From: Alphaproteobacteria bacterium
Lineage (GTDB): Bacteria; Pseudomonadota; Alphaproteobacteria; Rhizobiales; JAJFHC01
Length of the DNA stretch: 64,000 nucleotides
Assembly: GCA_021775805.1 (NCBI GenBank)
Contig: JAJFHD010000096.1
Coordinates: forward strand, 1 to 64,000
Direction: 5' to 3'
The notes beneath the pieces are model-generated. The model was not told the origin of the DNA. It worked only from the letters and a program-made list of their open reading frames with translations, and did not search any database. Every line of letters begins with the position of its first letter. The stretch's first letter is position 1. The translations under genes and the position numbers were made by a program. Of this stretch, positions 49,101 to 58,880 are shown piece after piece.

Positions 49101-49850
49101 CTATTTTGCCGCCGCCTCCAGGATCACGATCATTTCGGTGTAATTGCGCGCTTTTGCGTGATCGAGAGGCGAGCGGCCGTTGCGATCGGCAATTGAAATC
49201 GAGGCCCCCGCATCGACGAGAATACGCACAACTTCCGTATGCCTCGTGCCGCCGTCGCCCAGTATCACCGCCTCGATAAGCGCCGTCCAGCCCAGGTTGT
49301 TGACGTGATCCAGCGGCGCCTTGGCCTCGACCAGAGCCCGAACCACATCCACATGGCCCAGATGGGCCGACGCAATCAGGGCAGTGCCGTCATAGATACT
49401 GGTGACATTTGCCGGATTGCCGCCCAGGAAAACAGCCAGTCTGACCATATCAGCGTCCCCGGCCACACCGGCAATCGTGATGATATCGTAGCGGTCGTGC
49501 TCCAGCGCGTTTGGATCCGAGCCGCCCTTGATGAGCGCGGTTACCGCGTCGTCATGTGACGCAAAGGCCGCCACGTGAAGCGGCGTCCGGCCCGCCCCAT
49601 CCCTGAGACCGAGGTTAGCCTTCTGTTTTATCAGGCGCTCGATCTCCGCCACGTCACCCGTCCACGCGGCCGCGTGCAGGCCTGTATATTTCGCAATTTC
49701 GGATGCACTTGGCGGCACTTGCGCCAACGTCCCGTCCGGATTGACCAATAGACCGAAAACGACAATTCCACTCAGCAGCAAACTGCGCCGAATTGCCTCA
49801 AACACAAGACTCATCCTGAACTCCATCACGCTCGCCATTTCTCTCATCAT
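49101..49850 (-). CDS. Exported ankyrin-repeat protein
   Basis: Ankyrin repeats (DGAGRTPLHVAAFASHDDAVTALIKGGSDPN; NNLGWTALIEAVILGDGGTRHTEVVRILVDAGAS); N-terminal signal; ATGA overlap with the upstream deaminase gene. Confidence 0.88.
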   Translation of the reverse strand: MMREMASVMEFRMSLVFEAIRRSLLLSGIVVFGLLVNPDGTLAQVPPSASEIAKYTGLHAAAWTGDVAEIERLIKQKANLGLRDGAGRTPLHVAAFASHDDAVTALIKGGSDPNALEHDRYDIITIAGVAGDADMVRLAVFLGGNPANVTSIYDGTALIASAHLGHVDVVRALVEAKAPLDHVNNLGWTALIEAVILGDGGTRHTEVVRILVDAGASISIADRNGRSPLDHAKARNYTEMIVILEAAAK

Positions 49851-50323
49851 CCGCATAAACGGGGATGGCCGGCGTCGTTGCCGACACGGCCATGAATCAT
49901 CGTCGAGATATTGGCCCAATAGGCCGCCGCCTCGCACATTGGGCATGGTCGCGAGGACGAATAGAGAAAATGGCCTGCCAGATCGCGCGTCCCCAACCTG
50001 GCTGCCGCATCTCGGATCGCCTCCATTTCCGCATGGGCGGTGGGATCGCCGGCTGTCACAACCCGGCTTGGCGCCTGACCGACGATTTTGCGGGCTGGTG
50101 ACACAACGATCGCCCCATAGGCCTGATCGCCTGAGAAGGCGGCCCGATCGCGCATCTCAAACGCCCGTTTGATAAACCCGCTGGGAGTCGCGTCCGTCAT
50201 CTGCTCTATCGGCGCGGAAGCTTCCTCGGCTACAGCGGTGAATGGATTCACTGCGAGCAATCCTGCCCCTGCACCAATGAAAAGACGTCGCGTCCACGTT
50301 GGATTCCAGCGCCCGTTGTTCAT
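49847..50323 (-). CDS. Tat-exported nucleoside/guanine deaminase-like protein
   Basis: TRRLFIGAGAGLLAVNPFTAVA Tat signal; TAHAEMEAIRDAA and SRPCPMCEAAAYW zinc-binding deaminase motifs. Confidence 0.87.
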   Translation of the reverse strand: MNNGRWNPTWTRRLFIGAGAGLLAVNPFTAVAEEASAPIEQMTDATPSGFIKRAFEMRDRAAFSGDQAYGAIVVSPARKIVGQAPSRVVTAGDPTAHAEMEAIRDAAARLGTRDLAGHFLYSSSRPCPMCEAAAYWANISTMIHGRVGNDAGHPRLCG

Positions 50324-50411
50324 GATTCACAAGCTCCTGACGGATGTTCCAGAAGGTTTTCCGTCACGCTACCACAATCAACCAAAAACCGGAGCGTCCT
50401 GTTGTCCGCAG

Positions 50412-51332
50412 TCATTTGACAGCAGAAGTCCGGTTGCCTTCGACGAACGTCAGGATAATCGAAAACAGCACCAGGGCCAGTGCCGTCAGTTTTTGCCACG
50501 TCATGGCATCGCCGAGAAAATAGCCCGCCGACAGAACGCCGACAATCGGGATGAGCAATGTCCCAATCGCGGCAGACGAGGCCGACATGCGTCCTACCAG
50601 ACTGACCCACGCGGCGTAACACACAATCATTGGAAACACGATATGGTAGATCAGAACCGCGGCGACCGGTGCTGAGACACCGGAGAAAGATAACGGCTGC
50701 TCGATGACCAGAGCGACCAGGACCGTCGGCACTGCCGAGACCCCCACCAGCCACGCCGCCCGGGAAATCGGCGGCATCGACCAGTCGCGGGCCTTGAGCG
50801 CGACGGTTCCGGCCGCCCAGGAGATCGCAGCACCGAGCATGAATATGCCACCCAGGGGCGCCTCGACGAAGGCCGCAAATCCTTCCGACACGAGAACCAC
50901 CAGCCCGAGCATGCCGACACCGAGTGACACCATCCGAATCGCCGTCAGCCTTTCACCAAGAAAGAGCACCGAAAACAAGGCCGCCCACAAAGGCATGGTG
51001 AAGGCGATAATCGTCGCACGCGCGGTTTCGGTCAGCAACTGGCCCAGGGCCGTCTGCACGTTGAAACCGAAGATCGTCAGAAGGCCGGCGACAACCAGCG
51101 GCCAGAACTCTTCGCGTTCCGGAACGAGTTTCTCGCCTCTGGCATAGGCCAGCGCGCCCAGTGCCACGGCACCGACAAAAAAAGCAAATCCCCTGAAGGT
51201 CCAGGGCGGGATCTCGCCGAGAATAAACTTGACCGCCGGCCAGTTGAGTCCCCAGAAAACCCCGATGGCCGCGACCAATGCCAGCTCAATCCCGCGGTTT
51301 TGTGTCAAACCTGCATCTCGTAAGTGTTCCAC
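50412..51332 (-). CDS. DMT/EamA family transporter
   Basis: 10-TM EamA pattern, WGLNWPAVKFILGEIPPWTFRGFAFFVGA. Confidence 0.92.
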   Translation of the reverse strand: MEHLRDAGLTQNRGIELALVAAIGVFWGLNWPAVKFILGEIPPWTFRGFAFFVGAVALGALAYARGEKLVPEREEFWPLVVAGLLTIFGFNVQTALGQLLTETARATIIAFTMPLWAALFSVLFLGERLTAIRMVSLGVGMLGLVVLVSEGFAAFVEAPLGGIFMLGAAISWAAGTVALKARDWSMPPISRAAWLVGVSAVPTVLVALVIEQPLSFSGVSAPVAAVLIYHIVFPMIVCYAAWVSLVGRMSASSAAIGTLLIPIVGVLSAGYFLGDAMTWQKLTALALVLFSIILTFVEGNRTSAVK

Positions 51333-51751
51333 ATTGTCTTGATGCTGAGCGTGTCGTAAAGCCCGCGCGCGCGGTAGTTGTCGTCCGCCGTCAACCAGCG
51401 CACCAGGGCCCAGTTACGCGCTTTTGCTTCTGCGCGCAACTGCTCGAAGAGGGCCTGGGCGACGCCTGAACCGCGCCGGTCCGGATCGACAAAAAGATCG
51501 TCGAGGAACCCCACGTCTTCTCCGCGCAGAGGGCTGGGCATCCGGCGGAAATGGGCAAGACCTGCGGGTTTCCCGTCCATCAAAGCGATAATGCCGTTGA
51601 CCTCGTGATCGGGATCGTTGAGCCACCGCCAGACATTTCCGGCAATCTCGTCGGTCATTTCACGTTTGTAGAATGTGGCATACCCATTGTAGAGCTGACG
51701 CCAGCCCTGCTTCAGGTCGTCATGGGGTTTTGTCAGTTCGATCGTCGCCAT
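51305..51751 (-). CDS. GNAT family N-acetyltransferase
   Basis: LDDLFVDPDRRGSGVAQALFEQLRAEAKARN. Confidence 0.93.
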   Translation of the reverse strand: MATIELTKPHDDLKQGWRQLYNGYATFYKREMTDEIAGNVWRWLNDPDHEVNGIIALMDGKPAGLAHFRRMPSPLRGEDVGFLDDLFVDPDRRGSGVAQALFEQLRAEAKARNWALVRWLTADDNYRARGLYDTLSIKTMWNTYEMQV

Positions 51752-51900
51752 GGCCTGTCTCCTGTGTTTGCCTGGGTGTATGCTCCATGCCACACGATCA
51801 CCGGTCGTCATAGGACCAATTGGACATCCGGGACGCAGACCACCGCTGTTCCCTGATCGACAAGCGTTTTTGAATTCAACAGGAACACAGGTGAACCCTG

Positions 51901-52530
51901 ATGAGCAGCATGAAATTGTTTGGCGCCTCTTACAGTGTTTACACCCGCATCGTCAGGCTCGTGCTGCACCGGTTAGACCTTGACCACGAATTTGTCGAAG
52001 TCGACATTTTTGCCCAAGACGGTCCACCTGCGTACTACCGGCAAATGCATCCCTTCGGCCGGATCCCGGCCTTGACGCATGACGGCCTGCAGATTTACGA
52101 AACCGATGCCATCGTCCAATACCTCACCCATTTGCAACCACAGACCACCCTGCTGCCCGGTGACGCGGCAACGCGCGCCCGCGGCATTCAGATCATGCGG
52201 ATCCTCGACAATTACGGTTTTCGGACCCTGGTCTGGGGAATTTATGTGGCAGAACGCGAGAATGCCGAGCAAGGCGGTCCGAACGCTGATGCCATCGATG
52301 AGGCCCGCAATGTTCTCCGGGTTCTGGAAAGTCTGTTTTCCGGTTCCTATTTTATCGCGCAAGAAATTTGCCTTCCGGATCTTTGGGCCCTGCCGATGTT
52401 CACTTACCTGAACATTGCGCCCACCGGCACGCGATTGCTCCAGGAGTTTCCCGTGCTTACGACCTGGCTTGCAACCATGCAGGATTGTCCGTCGGTATCC
52501 GCAACCGAATTTCCATCGGACGCAGACTAG
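51901..52530 (+). CDS. Glutathione S-transferase family protein
   Basis: MKLFGASYSVYTRIVRLVLHRLDLDHEFVEVDIF...HPFGRIPALTHDGLQIYETDAIVQYL. Confidence 0.93.
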   Translation: MSSMKLFGASYSVYTRIVRLVLHRLDLDHEFVEVDIFAQDGPPAYYRQMHPFGRIPALTHDGLQIYETDAIVQYLTHLQPQTTLLPGDAATRARGIQIMRILDNYGFRTLVWGIYVAERENAEQGGPNADAIDEARNVLRVLESLFSGSYFIAQEICLPDLWALPMFTYLNIAPTGTRLLQEFPVLTTWLATMQDCPSVSATEFPSDAD

Positions 52531-52645
52531 AAGCGTCCTGAACACGGTTATGTTAAGTAGCTTGTCCGCAAGCCCGGCGGTGCTTCCGGACATCGAGTGA
52601 AACGGAACACAGCTGAACCCGCGATTTAGGGAAAGATCTCGTCTC

Positions 52646-53185
52646 GTGAAGAACATTGCTCAATTGTTGTATCTCGCCAGTGCCACGTTGACCGGCGTGG
52701 CGTTCCAGAGCCCTGCCAAGGCCACCGATTGCGTCGTGTCAGCTTATGCTGCGTTCGTACAGACCAAACGCACCACACCGCGGCACATGGAATGCAGTCA
52801 GGAATTCGGGCAGGAACAAGGACAGGTCAGTTTCCTGGCCGATCCGGAAAAAGGCCTCTTTTGCACCGGCAAGACGTCCGAACAGGGCAATCATCCCTCT
52901 AACTTCACGGCAAGGTTTTTTGCAACGCCCGGATCGGCCATCAGCTCAGCCCACAATGGCTGGCGTGTTACCGACTACCACATTACCGGAGGCCCGGTTG
53001 CGGGACAGCTCCGTCATGACGGGACACTCCTGCCCTCACGTCATCGCGACACCCTGATTTCCTTCAGTTTTTCGATTGCCCAACGCGACGCCGACTTCTC
53101 ACGCGAACTCCGCACGATCACCTTTTCAAAGCCGGACGGACACTGTTCCAGGGTTCTGCAAGAGGCGCTCGACTGGTCACGATAA
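52646..53185 (+). CDS. Hypothetical secreted protein
   Basis: GTG start, signal peptide YLASATLTGVAFQSPAKA; no recognised domain. Confidence 0.7.
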   Translation: MKNIAQLLYLASATLTGVAFQSPAKATDCVVSAYAAFVQTKRTTPRHMECSQEFGQEQGQVSFLADPEKGLFCTGKTSEQGNHPSNFTARFFATPGSAISSAHNGWRVTDYHITGGPVAGQLRHDGTLLPSRHRDTLISFSFSIAQRDADFSRELRTITFSKPDGHCSRVLQEALDWSR

Positions 53186-53221
53186 CCCTCGCGCCCATGG
53201 CGCAGGCATCTCCAGAATCAA

Positions 53222-53245
53222 AAAGGGCCGCATTTCTGCGGCCCT
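53222..53245 (-). terminator. Rho-independent terminator of small-protein gene
   Basis: Minus strand: GGGCCGCA-gaaa-TGCGGCCC followed by TTTTTGATT. Confidence 0.85.
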
Positions 53246-53305
53246 CCATGAGATAGTTTGTCGAGGTGCTTCAGTCGGATGATCCGGACCGAAGATGGGA
53301 GGCGG

Positions 53306-53380
53306 CTAGAACGAAGTTTCCTCCGTTAGACCTGCACAATATCCAAAGTCCTTCGACAGAACCGAAATCTCATGAGACAT
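53306..53380 (-). CDS. Candidate 24-aa small protein MSHEISVLSKDFGYCAGLTEETSF
   Basis: ATG preceded by AAAGGAGGTGATCCA (complete Shine-Dalgarno complement, 7-nt spacer); candidate promoter TTGCCC-N17-AATACT and downstream terminator. Confidence 0.6.
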   Translation of the reverse strand: MSHEISVLSKDFGYCAGLTEETSF

Positions 53381-53548
53381 TGGATCACCTCCTTTCAATA
53401 GTTGAACACTTCCCGAGTATTGCCCTGTTCGCGGATTCGGGCAACCCCTTTTGCACCGGCCCTCCGGATTGCAATGTCTCCTTGAATCAGACCGCGTGCT
53501 CTGCTCATACTGAGCTGGACGCACAACAAGAAAACGGCTCACCACATC

Positions 53549-54727
53549 ATGACAGATCCCACACCGGCGCCCGCCCGCGGCTTCCCAACTTCGGAATACG
53601 AGAATCGCCTGACGCGCGCTCAAGGCATAATGGTCGATGAACAGATCGACGCGCTGGTGGTCTCGTCACCACACAACGTGCGCTATTTCTCCGGTTTCGC
53701 GTCCCAGTTCTGGGAAAGCCCGACCAGACCGTGGTTCGTCATCCTGCCGCGTGACGGAGCCCCGGTTGCCGTCGTGCCTGAAATAGGAGCCCCGGGGTTC
53801 GCCGGAACCTGGATCGATGACATCCGCACCTGGCCTGCGCCGCAACCCGACGACGATGGTGTGTCCCTGGTCACGGCGGCCCTTGAAGGCTTGCCCCGCC
53901 GTTTCGGGCGGGTCGGTTGGGAGATGGGGCGCGAGTCGGTCATCCGCATGCCGATTGCCGATTTTGACCGCATCAGAAACGGCATATCGGGTCTGGAGTT
54001 TGTCGACGGTTCGCCTGCCATCTGGGCCTTGCGCATGGTCAAGTCGGCAGCCGAAATCGACAAGGTCCGCTACATCTGCGGCGTTGCCAGCGACGGTTAT
54101 CAGGCTCTGCCGGAACGCCTCGCCCTCGGACAGTCCGAACATGACATCAGCCGTGAATTCCGCCTGGAACTCACCGAGCGCGGTGTCGATGCCATTCCGT
54201 TCATGGCGGTGTGCTCCGGCCACGCCGGTTACGACCAGATCATCGTCGGCCCGACCGACCGGGTTCTGGGAGACGGCGACGTGCTGTTCATCGACCTGGG
54301 AGCGCTCTACGACGGATACTCCTGCGACTTCGATCGCAATTTTGCCTTCGGGCATGCCGGCGACGATCTGAAAAGGGTACACGAAGCGGTCTGGCAGGCA
54401 ACCGAAGCCGGCATCGCGGCGGCCCGGCCCGGCATCACGTCGGAGGACCTTTTCAAAACCATGGCCCGAGTTCTTGAGGATGCCGGATCGACCGATCTCA
54501 ATGTCGGCCGGCTGGGCCATGGCCTCGGCATGCAGCTGACCGAACCGCCGTCAAACCGGCTTGGCGACCGGACTCCACTCGTCCCCGGCATGGTCATGAC
54601 TATCGAACCCGGCATGGCCTTCGGTGACGGCAAGATGCTTGTCCACGAGGAAAACGTGGTGATCACGGAAGATGGCTGCGAATTGCTGACCCGCCGCGCC
54701 TCGCGGGAAATGCCGGTTATCGGATAA
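53549..54727 (+). CDS. M24 family metallopeptidase (Xaa-Pro dipeptidase-like)
   Basis: DLGALYDGYSCDFDRNFAFG, RLGHGLGMQLTEPPSN, MVMTIEPGMAFGDGKMLVHEENVVIT. Confidence 0.93.
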   Translation: MTDPTPAPARGFPTSEYENRLTRAQGIMVDEQIDALVVSSPHNVRYFSGFASQFWESPTRPWFVILPRDGAPVAVVPEIGAPGFAGTWIDDIRTWPAPQPDDDGVSLVTAALEGLPRRFGRVGWEMGRESVIRMPIADFDRIRNGISGLEFVDGSPAIWALRMVKSAAEIDKVRYICGVASDGYQALPERLALGQSEHDISREFRLELTERGVDAIPFMAVCSGHAGYDQIIVGPTDRVLGDGDVLFIDLGALYDGYSCDFDRNFAFGHAGDDLKRVHEAVWQATEAGIAAARPGITSEDLFKTMARVLEDAGSTDLNVGRLGHGLGMQLTEPPSNRLGDRTPLVPGMVMTIEPGMAFGDGKMLVHEENVVITEDGCELLTRRASREMPVIG

Positions 54728-54811
54728 GGGCAATTGGCGCTTGTGGGTTTCAGAGCCGTTTGATGCCACCCATTTCGCTAGCCGGTACAATTTGGACATG
54801 AGAAATCCGAT

Positions 54812-54891
54812 CCCCGGCCGGAGCGCCGGGGCCTAATCACGGTTGCTTCAGGTAACTGTTTTGGCGAGTAGATCCCGGCGCAAGGCCGGGA
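54812..54891. repeat. Two adjacent GC-rich REP-like hairpins
   Basis: CCCCGGCcggagcGCCGGGG (54812-54831) and TCCCGGCgcaagGCCGGGA (54873-54891). Confidence 0.6.
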
Positions 54892-55000
54892 AACGGATCT
54901 TCCTAAAACCGCAATTTGTCGTGAAGAATTGACCTTGTTGAAAGACCAGTCAGAGCTGACGAAGCGCTTACGAGGTTACTCAACACGATTGCACCCCGGA

Positions 55001-55762
55001 TCAAAATTCCTTCAACAACCGTGTGGTTTCCGGATCGAGAAATCCGGCAATCGTCGCTTCGGTTTCGAGCCCAAGCGCACGGTTGATGTCGGTCACCGCA
55101 CACTGGTTCAACACACGCTTCATCGCCCGAACCGACAGCGGCGGCAACTGGGCAAGCCTGGTGGCAACCGAACGGGCTTCATTCATCAGATCTCCATCGT
55201 CTGCCACCCGCCAGGCGACGCCGATCTCCTTGAGCGCGTGCGCATCGTAACGGTCCCCCAGGATCAGCATTTCCCGTGCCTTGTTCAGCCCGACCAGAGC
55301 CGGCAGCATGGACGTAACCGCACCGGTCACGAACAGGTTGAGAGAGACTTCGGGGAAAAAACCCTTTGCACTCTCCGCCCAGATCGGAAAATCGCAGTTT
55401 ATGGCCCACTCGAAGCCGCCACCCACAGCCCAGCCGTTTATGGCGCCCACTACAGGCTTGGCGCCGTGGACAATGGCATGGGTTGCGCGCTGGATGGCGT
55501 CTACCAGGGCACGGGCCTGGCCTTCGCTTTCGGGATGCACATGCTCACGACGGTCGTCGCCGGCACAAAACGCCCGGCCCTCGCCGGTGAAGATGATAGC
55601 CCTTGTCGCCGCGTCCGCATTGGCATCGTCGAAGGCGCGGGCCACTTCGGTGATCAGCGTCAGGTTCATGGCATTGAGGCTGTCGGGGCGGTTCAGCGAA
55701 ATCGTTCTCACGCCGCTTTCGCCTACCGTACTCAAAACGGTCTCATACTGAAAAGAGCTCAT
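55001..55762 (-). CDS. Enoyl-CoA hydratase/isomerase family protein
   Basis: TISLNRPDSLNAMNLTLI; IFTGEGRAFCAGDD; crotonase fold. Confidence 0.93.
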   Translation of the reverse strand: MSSFQYETVLSTVGESGVRTISLNRPDSLNAMNLTLITEVARAFDDANADAATRAIIFTGEGRAFCAGDDRREHVHPESEGQARALVDAIQRATHAIVHGAKPVVGAINGWAVGGGFEWAINCDFPIWAESAKGFFPEVSLNLFVTGAVTSMLPALVGLNKAREMLILGDRYDAHALKEIGVAWRVADDGDLMNEARSVATRLAQLPPLSVRAMKRVLNQCAVTDINRALGLETEATIAGFLDPETTRLLKEF

Positions 55763-57066
55763 TCGTATGTCCTCACGACGCGTTTGGTTTTGCCTTCCGT
55801 CAACGCAAAGCTGCCGGCGGGCAGAATGGATACCTTGGCACGCGCCCCCAGTTTCTGCTTGATCGCCGTCTCGACGCCTTGACCGAGTCCTTCCGTGGAC
55901 GACACGCCCCTGGCCAGTTCCACTTGCACCGGCAGATGATCGTACGGCGGCTTGCGCTCCAGAACAACGCGGTAGTCGCCTGACAATTCCGGAAACCCGG
56001 CAATCACAGCTGCGACCATGGTCGGGAAAATGTTGAGGCCCCGGACAACGACCATGTCGTCACTGCGTCCCACCACCCTGAACCGCATGCCTGTGCGGCC
56101 GCAGACACAAGGTTCAGTATCGTCGACGGCGATAATGTCGCCGGTTCGAAAACGCACCAACGGCTGGCAGTCACGCACCAGATGAGTGAGCACAAGCTCA
56201 CCCTCCTGGCCGGTTTCGATGGCCAGCGGCGACCCGGACTCCGGTTCAATCAACTCGGGGAACAGGACGTCGCCGGCCAGAAAATGCAGCCGTGTGTCAT
56301 GGACACATTGAGCGGCGAAATTGGAAAACACGTCCGACACCCCGTAATTGGCATTGCGCGGCTCCAGTCCCCAGGTCTGCCTGATCCGGTCCCGAAGTGC
56401 CGGATCGTCCAAGCCGGCTTCACCGCCAAACAGCCCCAATTTCAAACCGAGATCCCGCGGTGACTTGCCCTCGAACTTCTCGGCCAGCACACGCTCCAGC
56501 ACCGCCGGATAGGACGGCGTGCACGAGATCGCGTCAATCCCGGTCTCCAGGATCGTCGCGATCAGGAGTTCGGTGCCGCCGACGCCGAACGGCACGACTG
56601 TGGCACCGGTTTTCTCCAGGGTCAGGTGGTCGGTCACCCCACCCATCCACATCTGATAATTGAGGCAGTGCACCACGGTGTGGTCCGCCGAAAGGCCGGC
56701 AGCGCGCTGGCTGCGCCCGCCAACGGTTTCCGTAACATCGCAATCGCGGGCGGACATCGCCAGATTCATGGCCTGGCCGGTAGTGCCGGATGTCCGGTGC
56801 AGGCGCGATACCGTGGTCCGCGGCGATGCCAGATAGTCGCCGAACGGCGGTTGGCCGGCCTGTGAAAGCCGCAACTGGGCTTTCGACGAAAGCGGTAGAG
56901 CCGGCAGGTCGCGAAGATCGGATGGCGGTTCGAGGCCGGTCCAAAGGGTTTGGTAGAAAGCCGAGTTCCCGGCAACATACCGGCGCTGGCGCTGCCAGGC
57001 TTCCTGCTGTCTGGACTGCAGTTCGCTCTGCTTGAGCGTTTCAGCGTTATCGCACAGCTGCGTCAT
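55759..57066 (-). CDS. Phenylacetate-CoA ligase-like AMP-binding protein
   Basis: RTSGTTGQAMNLAMS; YGVSDVFSNFAAQC; PaaK-type C-terminus. Confidence 0.92.
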   Translation of the reverse strand: MTQLCDNAETLKQSELQSRQQEAWQRQRRYVAGNSAFYQTLWTGLEPPSDLRDLPALPLSSKAQLRLSQAGQPPFGDYLASPRTTVSRLHRTSGTTGQAMNLAMSARDCDVTETVGGRSQRAAGLSADHTVVHCLNYQMWMGGVTDHLTLEKTGATVVPFGVGGTELLIATILETGIDAISCTPSYPAVLERVLAEKFEGKSPRDLGLKLGLFGGEAGLDDPALRDRIRQTWGLEPRNANYGVSDVFSNFAAQCVHDTRLHFLAGDVLFPELIEPESGSPLAIETGQEGELVLTHLVRDCQPLVRFRTGDIIAVDDTEPCVCGRTGMRFRVVGRSDDMVVVRGLNIFPTMVAAVIAGFPELSGDYRVVLERKPPYDHLPVQVELARGVSSTEGLGQGVETAIKQKLGARAKVSILPAGSFALTEGKTKRVVRTYE

Positions 57067-57085
57067 TTCAGTCTCCGCGGCTGTC

Positions 57086-58765
57086 TCAGGCTGCCTGCTC
57101 CAGCACCCGTAACAGCGGTGTCAGTTCAGTTTCATACCGGCGCCAGCGGCCGACCGACGACGTGTAGATCGGCTGGCGAACCTGCCATTGGCTTGCAGTG
57201 CGCACACCGCGGTGATTCTCGCTGAACCGAAGGCAGGCATCGTCCCACTCCAGTCCAAGATGATCGATGACAGCACGGCTCATGCCTTCCTGGTCGCCAA
57301 TCATGTCCTCGTAGGGCACATGGAGGACACGTCCGGGCAGCACCTCGTCCCAGTGTGTCATCAGGCGTCTATAGTTGTTGTAGAAGTGCCCGAGATCCTC
57401 CAGATCGGTGGTGAAGTCCAGCATCCCCGCCTCGCCGAAATACTGGAAGTAACACGACAGGCAGGTGTCGAGCGGGTCACGCTGACAGTGAATGATCGAG
57501 GCATCCGGGAACAGGATCGATATCAGCCCGACGTGAAAGAAATTAAACGGGTTCTTGTCCGTCATGCGTGTGAAGTCCGGCAGGCGGCCCCGCATATGTG
57601 AGAGATACTGACGGCCGATGGACGAGAGTCCTTCCGGCGCCATGCGTTTTAAGTCCGTTGGATAACGCAGTTGGCCGTCGGTCACCTGCAACAGAGCGTT
57701 GACGAGCGTACTCATCATCTGCTCCTCCCCGCCTGCCCCGACTTGACTGTGGCTTGAAACAATCTGTTCGACAAGTGTCGTTCCCGACCGCGGCATCCCC
57801 ACAATGAAGACCGGCGCGCGTGCCCCGGTCGATGCGGCATTCAGGGTTTCAAAAACATCTGCGGTGAACGCGCCGATGGAGGCATCAACAAATGACGACA
57901 GCTCGCCGCGGTCGAACCGTGCGATTTCCTTGAGCGCACCGTTGGCGCGGCCATAGAGTTCAAAGGCTTCCGAATAGCGCTTCTGCTTTTGCACCATCCG
58001 GGCGGCGGCGAACAGGGCGCTGGCGCGTTTCTCAGGTGCGAGATCGGCGATGGTGGCAAGTTCTCTGAGTTGCGCGACGGCGGTCTCGAGTTCGTCAGGC
58101 GCCTCGATCAGCGACGACAGGTGGAAGTGTCCCTCGATCAGTCCTGGATCAAGTTCCACCGCCCGGTTGAGGCTATCGCGGGCGCCAGAAAAGTCGCCAA
58201 GCGTCTGCTGTTGCTTGCCTTTCTTGAGATGCGCGTCGGCACTCTCGGGATGGTGCTCGACGGCTGCGGTGAAGGCGGCCAGGGCTTCCTCGTGCCGTTC
58301 CAGATGCTGCAATGTCAGACCGATGAAGAGCAGCGTACCGAGATGCGCTGGCGTCAGGGCGATCGCATTCTTCAGGGCAATCAGGGCGGCTTCGTAATGC
58401 TTGAGCGTAAACAGACACCGTCCCAAGCGCAGCCAGCTCTCGAAATGGCGCGGCGCCAGGGTGACCGCCTGCTTGAAGTGCTCCAGCGCCTCGTCGCGCC
58501 GGTCCTGCTGCTCGAGGATCAGTGCCATCGCTGAATGGGCCTGCGACACCTGCGGATGGTTCCTGACAGTTTCCCGGCACAGGCTTTCAGCCTCGGTGAG
58601 CCGGCCCTGTTGCCTCAGGCTTTCCGCTGCCTGCAGGAGGGCATCGACGCGCTGCAAAGGCGCACCGGCATTGCCTCCGGCGTTCTTCTTTGCGTCGCGT
58701 TTCTGGCGTCGGCGGGCGGCCCGGTTGGTCGCAGGAGCCTGGTTTGCAAGCGGACGGAGCTGCAT
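57086..58765 (-). CDS. TPR-repeat sulfotransferase family protein
   Basis: TPR repeats; APVFIVGMPRSGTTLVEQIVSSHSQV sulfotransferase PAPS motif. Confidence 0.93.
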   Translation of the reverse strand: MQLRPLANQAPATNRAARRRQKRDAKKNAGGNAGAPLQRVDALLQAAESLRQQGRLTEAESLCRETVRNHPQVSQAHSAMALILEQQDRRDEALEHFKQAVTLAPRHFESWLRLGRCLFTLKHYEAALIALKNAIALTPAHLGTLLFIGLTLQHLERHEEALAAFTAAVEHHPESADAHLKKGKQQQTLGDFSGARDSLNRAVELDPGLIEGHFHLSSLIEAPDELETAVAQLRELATIADLAPEKRASALFAAARMVQKQKRYSEAFELYGRANGALKEIARFDRGELSSFVDASIGAFTADVFETLNAASTGARAPVFIVGMPRSGTTLVEQIVSSHSQVGAGGEEQMMSTLVNALLQVTDGQLRYPTDLKRMAPEGLSSIGRQYLSHMRGRLPDFTRMTDKNPFNFFHVGLISILFPDASIIHCQRDPLDTCLSCYFQYFGEAGMLDFTTDLEDLGHFYNNYRRLMTHWDEVLPGRVLHVPYEDMIGDQEGMSRAVIDHLGLEWDDACLRFSENHRGVRTASQWQVRQPIYTSSVGRWRRYETELTPLLRVLEQAA

Positions 58766-58880
58766 GTGGGTCCCGTAAATGATTGTCGTCTGGAATCCGA
58801 CTGTGCAGCCGATTGTTTTAAGATGTCGTTAACCATGTTTGCCGCACCTGGCAGGCGGCGCAACTGCGGAACACCCGAAC

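Noticed and set aside
53376-53400. Apparent fragment of 16S rRNA 3' end (TTGGATCACCTCCTTTCA) on plus strand
   Set aside because: Match is limited to the anti-SD-complementary segment; best explained as a perfect Shine-Dalgarno for the minus-strand small ORF
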